From positions 2,006,001 through 2,070,000 of the forward strand of contig NZ_SHKL01000001.1 of assembly GCF_004217185.1 (NCBI RefSeq): 64,000 bases of DNA, written 5' to 3'. The notes under the pieces are model-generated. The model ran no database searches, was not told the origin of the DNA, and saw only the letters and a list, made by a program, of their open reading frames with translations. Position numbers and translations under genes: made by a program. Source of the DNA: Pseudonocardia sediminis. Its GTDB lineage: Bacteria; Actinomycetota; Actinomycetes; Mycobacteriales; Pseudonocardiaceae. Below, one piece after another: positions 55,363-64,000 of the stretch (its first letter is position 1; every line of letters begins with the position of its first letter).

Positions 55363-57143
55363 GGCGCCACCCGGGCGCCGGTCCACGCCGACCACAGCTG
55401 CGCGTAGCGGCCACCCGCGGCGACCAGCTCGTCGTGCGTGCCCCGCTCGACGACCCGGCCGCCGTCGAGGACGACGACCGCGTCCGCGTCGACCGCCTGG
55501 GTCAGCCGGTGCGCCACCACGACGGCGGTCCGCCCGCGGGTGGCCCGGCGGGCGGCGGCGTCGAGCACCCGGGCGCCGGCGCTGCCGGCCTCGGCGGTGG
55601 CCTCGTCCAGGACGACGACCGGCGCGTCGGTGAGGATCAGCCGGGCCAGGGCGAGCTGCTGGGACTGCTGCGCGGTCAGCGTCTGCCCACCCGCGCCGAC
55701 GACGGTCGCGGTGCCGTCGGGCAGGGCCAGCGCCCACTCCCGGGCGCCGACGGCGTCGAGTGCGTCGAGGAGCTCGTCGTCGGTCGCGGCGGGGCGGGCC
55801 AGGCGCAGGTCCTGGGCCAGGGTGCCGGCGAACACGTGCACGTCCTGGGTGACCATCGCGACGGTGGCCCGCAGCACGTCGGGGCCCTGCTCGGCGGGGG
55901 TGACCCCACCGATCCGGACCCGCCCGCGGGTGGGGGTGTGCACACCGGCCACGAGCCGGGCCAGCGTCGTCTTGCCCGCGCCGCTGGCCCCGACGAGGAC
56001 GACCGTGGAGCCGTCGGGCACCTCGAGGTCGACGCCGTCGAGCACGTCGTGCCCGGGGCGGTAGGCGTGCCCGAGCCCGTCGGCCCCGATCCGCGCGCCG
56101 TCGGGGTGCCGCGGGTGCTCCGGGGCCGGCGGCTCGGGCAGGTCGGCGACGCCGACGATCCGGGCCAGCCCGGCCGCCGCGGACTGCGCGGTGTCGAGCA
56201 GGAACAGCACCTGGTTGACCGGTCCGAACAGCCCGACGAAGTACAGCGCCGCCGCGGTGGCCGTGCCGACGGTGACCGTCCCCGACCCGACGAGGGCGAA
56301 CCCCGCGCCGAGCACGGCCGCGATCCCGATGAACTCGGCCCCGTTGAGCCGCCCGAAGAAACCGGTCTGCAGCCGCACCACCCCGAGCGCGACCTGCACG
56401 ACGTCCTCGGAGCGGGCGTGCACCCGCCGGGTGTGCTCCGGGTCGAGGCCGAGCGCGCGCACCGTGGCGACCCCGCCGACGGTGTCGAGCAGCTGCTGCT
56501 GCTGGGCGCCGGCGGCGGTCCGCTCGCGGGCGTAGAGCGAGGTCGACCGGCGCAGGTACCAGCGCGCGGTCAGCACCTGGACCGGCGCCGCGCACAGCGC
56601 GGCGAGCAGGAACCGCCGGTCCAGCGCGGCGAGGCCGACGAGGGTCAGGCAGATCAGCAGCCCGGCGCGGGCGATCTCCGGGACCGCCTCGCGCGCCGCC
56701 TCGCCGACCACCGCGACGTCCTCGGTGACCCGCGAGGTCAGGTCGCCCGCCCCGGCCCGCTCGACGCGTTCCAGCGGCAGACCCAGGGCGCGCTGCACGA
56801 AGGTCTCCCGCAGGTCGGCGAGCATGCTCTCGCCGACGCGGGCGACCAGGGCCAGGCCCAGCACCGCCAGCGCGCCCTGCACCAGGGCGGCCGCGGCGAG
56901 GAGCAGCACCGGCCCGGTCACCGCCGACGCCGGGGCGCGCTCGGCGACCAGGTCGACGATCCGCCCGAGCAGCGGCGCGACGACGAGGCTGACCGCGGCG
57001 TCGGCGACGAGCGCGGCGACGGCGGCGACCGCGGTGCCCCGCCGCGTGCGCAGCAGCGCGCCCAGCACGCCGAGGATCCGGCGGCGGTCCGCGGTCGGGA
57101 GCAAGTCCCGCGGGGCGGGGGTACCGGGCGCGGGGGCGCTCAC
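55359..57143 (-). CDS. Heterodimeric ABC transporter subunit with canonical Walker motifs, degenerate signature
   Basis: A 594-residue half transporter with an N-terminal six-helix type IV domain and a C-terminal ATPase. Walker A VGASGAGKTTLARL is intact near residue 390, Walker B VVVLDEATAE has both acidic residues, and the H-loop VVVAHRLTQA keeps its histidine. The signature motif is changed to LTAQQSQQ in place of LSGGQ. With its neighbour it makes a heterodimer that resembles IrtAB or YbtPQ siderophore importers (family knowledge) or an exporter. GTG start overlaps the partner gene by four bases. Confidence 0.88.
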   Translation of the reverse strand: MSAPAPGTPAPRDLLPTADRRRILGVLGALLRTRRGTAVAAVAALVADAAVSLVVAPLLGRIVDLVAERAPASAVTGPVLLLAAAALVQGALAVLGLALVARVGESMLADLRETFVQRALGLPLERVERAGAGDLTSRVTEDVAVVGEAAREAVPEIARAGLLICLTLVGLAALDRRFLLAALCAAPVQVLTARWYLRRSTSLYARERTAAGAQQQQLLDTVGGVATVRALGLDPEHTRRVHARSEDVVQVALGVVRLQTGFFGRLNGAEFIGIAAVLGAGFALVGSGTVTVGTATAAALYFVGLFGPVNQVLFLLDTAQSAAAGLARIVGVADLPEPPAPEHPRHPDGARIGADGLGHAYRPGHDVLDGVDLEVPDGSTVVLVGASGAGKTTLARLVAGVHTPTRGRVRIGGVTPAEQGPDVLRATVAMVTQDVHVFAGTLAQDLRLARPAATDDELLDALDAVGAREWALALPDGTATVVGAGGQTLTAQQSQQLALARLILTDAPVVVLDEATAEAGSAGARVLDAAARRATRGRTAVVVAHRLTQAVDADAVVVLDGGRVVERGTHDELVAAGGRYAQLWSAWTGARVAP

Positions 57144-58828
57144 GTCGTCACCGCCGTCCGGTAGTCCTCGCGGCCCATCAGCTCGTCGTGGCGGCCGCTG
57201 ACGGTGACCCGGCCCCCGGAGAGCACCACGACCCGGTCGGTGCGGGCCAGCAGCGCCGGGCTGCTGGTGACGACGACGGTCGTGCGCCCGTCCCGCAGCG
57301 CGCGGACCCCGTCGGCGACCAGCGCCTCGGTCACCGGGTCCAGCGCCGTCGTCGGGTCGTGCAGCACCAGCACCGGCGGGCCGGCGGCGAGCGCGCGGGC
57401 CAGCGCGACCCGCTGGCGCTGCCCGCCCGAGAGCGACGCCCCCTGCTCGGCGACGGCGGTGTGCCCGCCCTCGGGCAGCGCGGCGGCGACCTGGTCGGCG
57501 GCCGCGGCGGCCAGTGCCGGTGCCGGGTCGGCCCCCGGCGCGGCGGCGGCGCGGACGTTGTCGTCGAACGTGCCGGCGAAGAGGACCGCGTCGTGCGCGC
57601 ACACCAGGACGGCGGCCCGGGCCGCCCGCGGCGGGTGCTCGCCCAGGGCCGTCCCGTCCAGCTCGACCGTGCCGTGCTCCGGGTCGGCCTCCCGGCCCAG
57701 GCAGGCCAGCAGCGCCACCGCGTCGCCCGGGTCCGTCGCCAGCACGCCCACGTGCTCGCCGGCGGCGACGTCGAGGTCGACCCCGTGCAGCGGTCCGTGC
57801 GTCAGCCCGCGCACCGTCAGCGCGCCGGGCACCACCGCCGGGACGGGCCGGCCCCCGTCGCCGACGGCGGGTTCGGCGGCGAGCACGGCCGCGATCCGGC
57901 CGGCCGAGGCCCGGGCCTGGGCCAGCTTCGCGTTCACCCAGCCCAGGGTCTCCATCGGCTCGACCAGGAACTGGGCCAGCCCGACGGCGGCGACCAGCCC
58001 GCCGACGGTGATCGCGCCGTCGAGCGCCAGCCGGCCCCCGACGAGTGCGACCAGGGCGAGGAACAGCCCGTTCGCGGCCAGCACCGCACCGGAGTAGCCG
58101 GCCTGGGCCCGGGTCGCGCGCAGCGTCGCCGCCAGCGCGCCGCGGCTGGTCGCGCAATAGCGGGCCACGGCGGCCGGACCGGCGCCCAGGCCGGTCAGCA
58201 CCCGCACCCCGGCGACCAGGTCCGCGGCCACTCCGGAGGCCTCCGCGGCCCGCTCCTGCTCGCGCTCCGACCGGCTCTCCAGCGGTCGCCCGAGCAACCC
58301 GACCAGGTAGAGCAGCGGCGGCGTGCCGAGCAGGATCAACAGCCCGAGCGGGACCGAGATGACCAGCAGCGACACCGCGGCCACCCCGAGCGCGGCCAGC
58401 GATGCGATCCCCAGCGGCAGCACGAAGTTGACCACCCCGACCCGTTTGGCGTCCGCCGTCGCGATCGCGACCAGCTCACCCGGCGGGCGCCCGGCCTCGG
58501 CCCCGCCGCGCGGGTCCAGGACCCGGACGGTGAGCATCATGCGCAGACGCTGGTCGGCCCGGATGTCGGCCAGCCAGGCCCGTCGCGCGCCCCACCGGTA
58601 GCTGAACGAGAGCATCAGGAAGTCCAGGCCGAGCACGCCCAGCCACAGGGCCAGCGCCACCGGGTCGCCGGTGGTCACCGCCTCGTCGATCACGACGCCG
58701 ACCAGCACCGGGACCAGGGCCTCGCCGGCCTGGTGGCCGCAGAACAGCACCGCGGCCGCGGACACCGTCCCGCGTTGCGCCGCAACGGAACCGCGCAGCA
58801 CGCGACGACCCGGCCGATCGCGTGCCAT
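57140..58828 (-). CDS. Heterodimeric ABC transporter subunit with degenerate Walker A, canonical signature
   Basis: A 562-residue half transporter. The signature LSGGQRQRVALARAL near residue 467 and D-loop TTALD are intact. Its Walker A is degenerate: the loop reads ATDPGDAVA, so the nucleotide-binding lysine is alanine. Walker B (VLVLHDPTTALD) has His in place of the Asp, and the H-loop (VVVTSSP) lacks its histidine. These defects complement those of the partner, leaving one complete ATP site. ATG 58828 with GGAG upstream is preferred over 58876. First gene of the minus-strand operon, divergent from the siderophore genes. Confidence 0.88.
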   Translation of the reverse strand: MARDRPGRRVLRGSVAAQRGTVSAAAVLFCGHQAGEALVPVLVGVVIDEAVTTGDPVALALWLGVLGLDFLMLSFSYRWGARRAWLADIRADQRLRMMLTVRVLDPRGGAEAGRPPGELVAIATADAKRVGVVNFVLPLGIASLAALGVAAVSLLVISVPLGLLILLGTPPLLYLVGLLGRPLESRSEREQERAAEASGVAADLVAGVRVLTGLGAGPAAVARYCATSRGALAATLRATRAQAGYSGAVLAANGLFLALVALVGGRLALDGAITVGGLVAAVGLAQFLVEPMETLGWVNAKLAQARASAGRIAAVLAAEPAVGDGGRPVPAVVPGALTVRGLTHGPLHGVDLDVAAGEHVGVLATDPGDAVALLACLGREADPEHGTVELDGTALGEHPPRAARAAVLVCAHDAVLFAGTFDDNVRAAAAPGADPAPALAAAAADQVAAALPEGGHTAVAEQGASLSGGQRQRVALARALAAGPPVLVLHDPTTALDPVTEALVADGVRALRDGRTTVVVTSSPALLARTDRVVVLSGGRVTVSGRHDELMGREDYRTAVTT

Positions 58829-58878
58829 CCGGGTTCTCCGCTCACTGCGTCGGGGTGGTGCGACGCCGACGATCATCC

Positions 58879-58897
58879 GAAGGGTCGCCTCACCTTA
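58879..58897. promoter_or_regulatory. Candidate iron box (DmdR/IdeR-like) for the transporter operon
   Basis: Reading the minus strand, TAAGGTGAGGCGACCCTTC matches 13 of 19 positions of the actinobacterial iron-box consensus TTAGGTTAGGCTAACCTAA. It lies 50-70 bases upstream of the transporter start. Weak but well placed. Confidence 0.4.
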
Positions 58898-58937
58898 CGC
58901 AGGTCCGATCCGCAGATCGATACGCCGAACGCAGTAT

Positions 58938-58969
58938 TGAACTGAGGCTTACCTCGGGTAAGGGTAAGC
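58938..58969. promoter_or_regulatory. Candidate iron box and inverted repeats before the N-hydroxylase
   Basis: TGAACTGAGGCTTACCTCG matches 12 of 19 positions of the iron-box consensus (58938-58956). It is followed by nested inverted repeats: TTACC-tcg-GGTAA at 58949-58961 and GCTTACC (58947-58953) with GGTAAGC (58963-58969). They lie 40-70 bases before the start codon. Confidence 0.4.
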
Positions 58970-59008
58970 ACGGCGCGAGCACGGGTCTCGAGCCCGGAGA
59001 GGGTCGGG

Positions 59009-60361
59009 ATGTCGGGGTCGGGATCGGGTGTCATCGGTGTGCCCGGGCGAGGTTCGTCCACGGTGCACGACGTCGTGGGGGTCGGGTTCGGTCCGTCGAA
59101 CCTGGCGCTGGCGGTCGCGTTGCACGAGCAGGGGCACGGCCTGTCGGTGCGGTTCGTGGAACGCCAGGCGAGGTTCGGGTGGCATCGCGGGATGCTGCTC
59201 GACGACGCCCGCATGCAGGTCTCGCACTTCCACGACCTGGCCACCCTGCGCGACCCGGCGAGCCGCTTCGGGTTCCTGAGCTATCTCGGGGAGCGGGGCC
59301 GGCTCGCGGAGTTCGTCCGCTACGGCACCGCGTTCCCCACCCGGGCCGAGTTCCACGACTACCTGGAGTGGGCCGCGGCCCGCTTCGCGCACCAGGTCGA
59401 CTACGGCACCGCGGTGACCTCGCTGGCCGAGGTGCCCGGCGAGCCGGGCCTGCTCGACGTGCACACCTCCACGGGCGCCGCGCTGCGCACGCGGGCGGTC
59501 GTGCTGGCGACGGGCGCGGTCCCGCACCTGCCCGACGGTGTCGTCCCCGGTCCCCGCGTCTGGCACAGCGACGAGCTGCTCGAGCGGGTGGACACGCTGT
59601 CCGATCCGCGCCGTCTCGTCGTGGTGGGCGCCGGTCAGAGCGCCGCGGAGGCGGCCGAGTACCTGCACGGGCGCTTCCCCGCGGCCCAGGTCTGCGCGGT
59701 GTTCACCCGCTACGGCTACAGCCCGGCCGACGCCACCGCGTTCTCGAACGGGGTGTTCGCGCCGTCCGGTGTGGACGCCTTCACGCTCGCCCCGCCCGAG
59801 GTCCGGCAGATGATCACCGGGTACCACGCGAACACCCACCGGTCGGTGGTCGACCCGGGGCTGATCGAGCGGCTCTACCGGCGGCACTACCACGAGCGGG
59901 TCGCCGGGCGGGAGCGTCTGCGGCTGCACAACCTGAGCCGCGTCGCCGGCGTCGCCCCGGCTCCCGACGGTGCCCGGGGCCCGGGTGACGGGCCGCTGCG
60001 GGTGTCGGTGGAGTCGCTGGGCGACGGCCGGTGCGAGGTCCTCGCCGCGGACGCGGTCGTCTACGCCACCGGCTACCGGCCGGGACCGCCCTGGGCCCTG
60101 CTCGGCGACCTCGGCGCGCACTGCGAGCGCGACCCCGAGGGGCTCGGGGTGATCGGGCCGGACCACCGGCTGCGCACCGGGCCCGGCCTGCGGGCCGCGA
60201 TCCACCTGCAGGGCCCGACCGAGCACGTCCACGGACCGTCGTCGACGGGTCTGTCCACCGTGGCCGTGCGGGCGGGCGGGATCGCCGCGGCGCTGGCCCG
60301 CCACGCGGCGGGCCCCGGGGCCGACCCCGCCCCGCTGGCCGACAGCACCGCCTCCGCCTGA
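59009..60361 (+). CDS. L-ornithine/L-lysine N-monooxygenase for siderophore synthesis
   Basis: A 450-residue flavin-dependent N-hydroxylase of the SidA/IucD/PvdA family. The FAD motif [15 protein letters not shown] is at about residues 24-38, [15 protein letters not shown] near 70, the NADPH motif [16 protein letters not shown] near 203, and ATGYRPG near 352. The usual family sequence around residue 73 has Lys (SFLKDL); here HFHDL has His, a variation that may affect substrate choice. It makes N-hydroxy-ornithine or -lysine, the iron-chelating unit. Upstream iron-box-like motifs suggest iron repression. ATG 59009 has GGAGAGG upstream. Confidence 0.9.
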   Translation: MSGSGSGVIGVPGRGSSTVHDVVGVGFGPSNLALAVALHEQGHGLSVRFVERQARFGWHRGMLLDDARMQVSHFHDLATLRDPASRFGFLSYLGERGRLAEFVRYGTAFPTRAEFHDYLEWAAARFAHQVDYGTAVTSLAEVPGEPGLLDVHTSTGAALRTRAVVLATGAVPHLPDGVVPGPRVWHSDELLERVDTLSDPRRLVVVGAGQSAAEAAEYLHGRFPAAQVCAVFTRYGYSPADATAFSNGVFAPSGVDAFTLAPPEVRQMITGYHANTHRSVVDPGLIERLYRRHYHERVAGRERLRLHNLSRVAGVAPAPDGARGPGDGPLRVSVESLGDGRCEVLAADAVVYATGYRPGPPWALLGDLGAHCERDPEGLGVIGPDHRLRTGPGLRAAIHLQGPTEHVHGPSSTGLSTVAVRAGGIAAALARHAAGPGADPAPLADSTASA

Positions 60362-60407
60362 CCTCCCCGGACACCCCGCACCACCCCTCGACGACAGGAG
60401 CCGACCC

Positions 60408-60647
60408 ATGTCCACCAACCCCTTCGACGACGAGGACGGCACGTTCCTCGCGCTGGTCAACGACGAGGGCCAGTACTCGCTGTGGCCGGAGTTCGTGCCG
60501 GTCCCCGAGGGCTGGACCACCGCCCACGGGCCCGCCCCGCGCGCGGAGTGCCTGGAGCACATCGAGACCCACTGGACCGACATGCGCCCGCGCAGCCTGG
60601 TCGTCGCCAGCGGTGAGGCGGCCGACGGGCCCGCCCCGGTCGACTGA
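60408..60647 (+). CDS. MbtH-family NRPS chaperone
   Basis: A 79-residue MbtH-like protein with the typical [23 protein letters not shown] start, [31 protein letters not shown] middle, and short acidic tail. These proteins bind and activate adenylation domains. It lies just before the NRPS gene, whose first module begins with an adenylation domain. Confidence 0.95.
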   Translation: MSTNPFDDEDGTFLALVNDEGQYSLWPEFVPVPEGWTTAHGPAPRAECLEHIETHWTDMRPRSLVVASGEAADGPAPVD

Positions 60648-60705
60648 CCCGCTCCCCGCCCACCTCCACCCACGCCGTCCTCCCACGACATCCCGGGGTA
60701 CCCGC

Positions 60706-63700
60706 ATGCCGCACGACCGTTCGTCCGCCGCCACCTGGCCCGCCCTGTTCGCCGAGCAGGTGCGCCGCGACCCCGGCGCTGTCGCCCTGGTGATGGAGGA
60801 CGTCGAGCTCACCTACGCCGAGCTCGACGCGGCGTCGGCGCGGCTCGCGCACGTGCTGCGCGGGCGCGGCGCGGGCCCGGACCGGGTGGTGGCGCTGGCG
60901 CTGCCGCGCTCGGTGGAGATGATCGTGGCGCAGGTGGCGGTGCTGCGGTCGGGGGCGGCGTACCTGCCGGTCGACCTGGACCACCCGGGCCCGCGGATCG
61001 CGGCGATGCTCGACGACGCCCGTCCCGTCGTGGTCGTCTCCACCGCCGCGGAGACCGCGGCGCTGGCCGGGCACGTGCCGGCGGGACTCCCGGTGCTGGC
61101 CCTCGACGAGCCGGGCGTGCCCGACCGGGAGCCGGACCCCGGGACGCCGGAGCCGGGCCCGGACGTCCGCGACGCCGCGTACGTGATCTACACGTCCGGC
61201 TCGACCGGGCGTCCCAAGGGCGTCGTCGTCACCCACTCCGGCGTGGCGAAGCTGATCGCCACGCAGGTCGAGCGGTTCGGGGTGGGCCCGCACAGCCGGG
61301 TCCTGCAGTTCGCCTCGCCCGGGTTCGACGTCGCGTTCTGGGACCTGTGCCTGGGCCTGCTCTCGGGTGGCCGCCTGGTCGTGGTGCCCTCGGAGCGGCG
61401 GGTCCCCGGGCCGGAGCTGACCGAGTACGCGCACCGGCACGGGGTCACGTTCATGATCCTGCCGCCGGCGCTGCTGGCGGCGATCCCGGCCGGGCTGACC
61501 CTGCCCCCGGCGACGCTGCTGGCCGGCACCGAGCGGGTGGACCCGGAGCTGGTGCGCCGCTGGGGCCGCGGGCGGCGGATGTTCAACGCCTACGGGCCCA
61601 CCGAGGCGACCGTGAACTCGACCCTCGGCGAGGCGCACCCGGACCGGCTGCGCGGCTCGTCGGTCCCGATCGGCGTCGCGGACCCGATGACCACCGCCCA
61701 CGTCCTCGACGACCGCCTGCAGCCGGTCGCCGACGGCACGGCGGGGGAGCTGTACCTGGGCGGCGACGGCCTGGCCCGCGGCTACCTGGGGCTGCCCGGG
61801 CTGACCGCGCAGCGGTTCGTCGCCGACCCGTGGGGCCGGGGCGGACGGCTCTACCGCACCGGTGACGTCGTGCGCCGCGACGAGCACGGCGACCTGCACT
61901 TCCTCGGCCGGGTCGACGACCAGGTCAAGATCCGCGGGTACCGGGTGGAGCCCGGCGAGGTGGAGGCGGCGGTGCGCGCCCACCCGGGCGTCGCCCAGGC
62001 GACGGTGCAGGTGCGCGAGGACCGGCCGGGCCGCCGCACGCTCGTCGCGTACCTGGTCCCCGGCGCCGGCGGGGCGGGGCTCGTCGCGGACGTGCGGGCC
62101 CACCTGACGCATCGCCTGCCCGACTACATGATGCCCGCGCTGGTGGCGCTGCCCGCGCTGCCCGTCCTGCCCTCGGGCAAGATCGACCGCGCCGCGCTGC
62201 CCGCGCCCGACCTGGCCGCGCAGGTCTCCGGCCGCCGCCCGTCGACGCCGCGCGAGGAGCTGCTGACGGCGCTGTTCGCCGAGGTGCTGGACCTGCCGGG
62301 GATCGGTGTCGACGACGACTTCTTCGCCCTCGGCGGCGACTCGATCAGCTCGATCGCGCTCGCCCGGCGCGCCCGGGAGTCGGGCCTGCGGTTCACCCCG
62401 CGCCGGCTCTTCGAGCACCCGACGGTGCAGGAGCTGGCCGGGGTCGTGACCGAGAGCGCGGCCGGCCGCAGATCGGGGCGGCGCCGGGCCACCGGCGACG
62501 CCGGGACCCATCCGGTCTCGCCGCTGCAGCAGGGCTTCTACTTCCACGCCGCGCTCGACGCCGGCGGCCCGGATGTCTACCTGCTCCAGGAGGTCCTCAC
62601 GCTGGGCCCGGACCGGGTGGGTACCGCGCCGCTGCGCGCCGCCGTGACCGACGTCCTGTCCGCGCACCCGCAGCTGCGGGCGTCGTTCACCGCGCACGAC
62701 GACGGCCGCGTCGTCTGGTCCCCGCGCCCCCTCGCCGCCTCCGGTGCGGACGTGGCGGAGCACGACCTGACCGGCGCGGACGGCCCGGAGCGGCTGGCGG
62801 CGCTGCTGCGCGCCGACCGTGAGCGGCGATTCGACCTCGCCGAGCCCCCGCTGCTGCGCGTCACGCTGGCGCGTCTCGACGACGGCGACCGGCTCGTCCT
62901 GACGTTCCCGCACATCGTGCTGGACGGCTGGTCGGTGGTGCTGGTGATCGACGAGCTGCTCGAGCGCCACGAGGCACACCGCGACGGCACCGCCGGCCCG
63001 GTCGCACCCGACGCCGACACCGCGGCCCTGCGGGACTGGTTCGGCTGGCTCGACGGTCGCGACACCGATGCCGCCCGGGCGGCGTGGCGGGCGGAGCTGG
63101 CCGGGTTCGACGAGCCGACCCTGCTGGTCCCCGCCCTCGTCCCGGTGGCGGGGGCTCGGCCCGCGGTGTCCTCGGGGTCCGGCGAGGTGCACGCCGCGCT
63201 GCGCGCCGAGCTGGACGACGCCCGCACCGCCGGTCTGCACGCGGCGGCCCGGGAGGCCGGGGTCACCGTGAGCGCGCTGCTGCAGGCGGCGTGGGGGCTG
63301 GTGCTGGGCCGGATGACCGGGCGCGACGACGTCGTGTTCGGGCTCAGCGTCTCCGGCCGCGACGCGCCGGTCACCGGCATCGAGTCCGCGGTCGGGCTGT
63401 TCATCAACACGCTGCCGGTCCGGGCGCGCTGGGCGCCGGGCGACACGCTCGCCGCGGTGGCCCGCCGGCTGCAGGACGCCCGCACCGCGCTGCTGGACCA
63501 CCAGCAGGCCCCGCTCGCCGACGTCCAGCGCGACGCGGGTGGCGCCGAGCTGTTCGACACGCTGCTGGTGGTGGAGAACTACCCGCGCGACGGTGGACCC
63601 GGGACCGGGCTGCGGGTGCGCCACGTCGAGGTCCTCGACGCGGTGCACTACCCGGTCGCCGTGCTCGCCGACCCCGGCGCGCGCCTCGGGCTGACCCTCA

Positions 63701-64000
63701 AGCACGACGCCGCGCTGCTCCCGGACGCCGCCGCCCGCCTGGTGCTCGACGACCTGGTCCGGGTGCTCGACGCCGTCGCGGCGGACCCGGCCGCGACCGT
63801 GGCCTCGGTCGGGTTCGGCGCCGCGCCCGGCGTGTCCGGGGAGACCCGCGAGCTGCCCGCGCAGACGCTGCTCGACCGGATCCGGGCCGGCGCCGCGCGC
63901 GACCCGCACGCCCTCGCCGTCGCCGACGAGCACTCCGAGCTCGACCACGCTGCGCTGTCCCGGCGCGCCGACCTGCTGGCCGGGCGCCTCGCCGCGCTCG
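60706..64000 (+). CDS. Non-ribosomal peptide synthetase, 3' end outside window
   Basis: At least 1098 residues. It starts with an adenylation domain (VIYTSGSTGRPKG near residue 158; NAYGPTE near 300; YRTGD near 384; LPSGKIDRAAL near 488), then a carrier protein (FFALGGDSISS near 538), then a condensation domain from about 600 (SPLQQGFYFH; PHIVLDGWS near 734 with the second catalytic His), then the start of a second adenylation domain at about 1048. There is no condensation domain before the first adenylation domain, so this is an initiating module. Residues lining the first substrate pocket begin D-V-W and end with V-N, which might fit a modified ornithine, but prediction by eye is not reliable. 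The peptide is likely a hydroxamate siderophore. Confidence 0.92.
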   Translation, partial: MPHDRSSAATWPALFAEQVRRDPGAVALVMEDVELTYAELDAASARLAHVLRGRGAGPDRVVALALPRSVEMIVAQVAVLRSGAAYLPVDLDHPGPRIAAMLDDARPVVVVSTAAETAALAGHVPAGLPVLALDEPGVPDREPDPGTPEPGPDVRDAAYVIYTSGSTGRPKGVVVTHSGVAKLIATQVERFGVGPHSRVLQFASPGFDVAFWDLCLGLLSGGRLVVVPSERRVPGPELTEYAHRHGVTFMILPPALLAAIPAGLTLPPATLLAGTERVDPELVRRWGRGRRMFNAYGPTEATVNSTLGEAHPDRLRGSSVPIGVADPMTTAHVLDDRLQPVADGTAGELYLGGDGLARGYLGLPGLTAQRFVADPWGRGGRLYRTGDVVRRDEHGDLHFLGRVDDQVKIRGYRVEPGEVEAAVRAHPGVAQATVQVREDRPGRRTLVAYLVPGAGGAGLVADVRAHLTHRLPDYMMPALVALPALPVLPSGKIDRAALPAPDLAAQVSGRRPSTPREELLTALFAEVLDLPGIGVDDDFFALGGDSISSIALARRARESGLRFTPRRLFEHPTVQELAGVVTESAAGRRSGRRRATGDAGTHPVSPLQQGFYFHAALDAGGPDVYLLQEVLTLGPDRVGTAPLRAAVTDVLSAHPQLRASFTAHDDGRVVWSPRPLAASGADVAEHDLTGADGPERLAALLRADRERRFDLAEPPLLRVTLARLDDGDRLVLTFPHIVLDGWSVVLVIDELLERHEAHRDGTAGPVAPDADTAALRDWFGWLDGRDTDAARAAWRAELAGFDEPTLLVPALVPVAGARPAVSSGSGEVHAALRAELDDARTAGLHAAAREAGVTVSALLQAAWGLVLGRMTGRDDVVFGLSVSGRDAPVTGIESAVGLFINTLPVRARWAPGDTLAAVARRLQDARTALLDHQQAPLADVQRDAGGAELFDTLLVVENYPRDGGPGTGLRVRHVEVLDAVHYPVAVLADPGARLGLTLKHDAALLPDAAARLVLDDLVRVLDAVAADPAATVASVGFGAAPGVSGETRELPAQTLLDRIRAGAARDPHALAVADEHSELDHAALSRRADLLAGRLAAL

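Noticed and set aside
60457-63948. A 1163-codon open frame on the minus strand opposite the NRPS
   Set aside because: It has no recognisable domains and its composition is Arg/Gly/Pro-rich as expected for an antisense shadow of a GC-rich gene; the plus strand encodes a complete NRPS pattern.

Overview
The window is about three-quarters G+C and has the look of a filamentous actinomycete of the order Pseudonocardiales, most likely a Pseudonocardia-like organism. The reasons are the strong GC-rich codon bias, the frequent GTG starts with 4-base stop/start overlaps, an SsgA-like sporulation/cell-division protein, a DUF5709 protein, an EphD-type hydrolase-dehydrogenase fusion, a GOLPH3/VPS74-like protein, and the aerobic cobalamin pathway. 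No rRNA, tRNA, CRISPR array, prophage or complete insertion sequence was seen.

Layout. 1-6012 (minus strand) holds a lipid or hydrocarbon oxidation cassette (EphD-like fusion, PF10118 metal-dependent hydrolase, PDR/VanB reductase) and a large LuxR-type (LAL) regulator. 6297-11718 (plus) holds an orphan gene, a broken FAD-linked oxidase, an alpha/beta hydrolase, a crotonase and a GMC oxidoreductase. 11739-17181 is mainly minus-strand housekeeping: a TPR protein, a GOLPH3-like protein, mntH-mntR, a GNAT acetyltransferase, a YigZ protein, and an isolated 38-codon gene framed by a palindrome and a hairpin. 17202-22540 is a sugar locus: an SSS symporter divergent from deoR-galT-amidase. 22548-27608 holds an NlpC/P60 peptidase, two glycosyltransferases, and an AraC regulator divergent from a DUF2000 gene. 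27832-30328 is cobF followed by an atypical P450 and an SRPBCC protein. 30774-40576 holds a secreted Ser/Asp-rich protein, SDR, a crotonase-tetR-P450 operon, DUF5709, an SsgA-like protein, a lipoprotein and an acyl-CoA ligase.

41252-53236 is the main cobalamin region: cobD, cobQ, a fused chelatase subunit, cobO, cobB, a CobE-like gene, and a cysG/cobA fusion behind a cobalamin riboswitch. A second cobalamin riboswitch precedes a 149-residue protein that looks like a degenerate tetrapyrrole methylase. surf1, dps and marR are interspersed. 53243-64000 is a hydroxamate-type siderophore locus. Two FecCD permeases and a heterodimeric ABC pair run on the minus strand. They are divergent from an ornithine/lysine N-hydroxylase, an MbtH protein and an NRPS that runs off the window. 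Imperfect iron-box-like motifs lie in the divergent promoter region.

The most unusual signals are: a riboswitch-controlled degenerate methylase; three genes (FAD oxidase, AraC regulator, P450) that each appear to carry one clean internal deletion relative to their families; a CobD with an extra segment of about 80 residues; a P450 lacking the ExxR glutamate; and an ABC heterodimer whose two ATP sites are degenerate in a complementary way. All functional calls come from reading translated sequence and remembered family features; no database search was possible.
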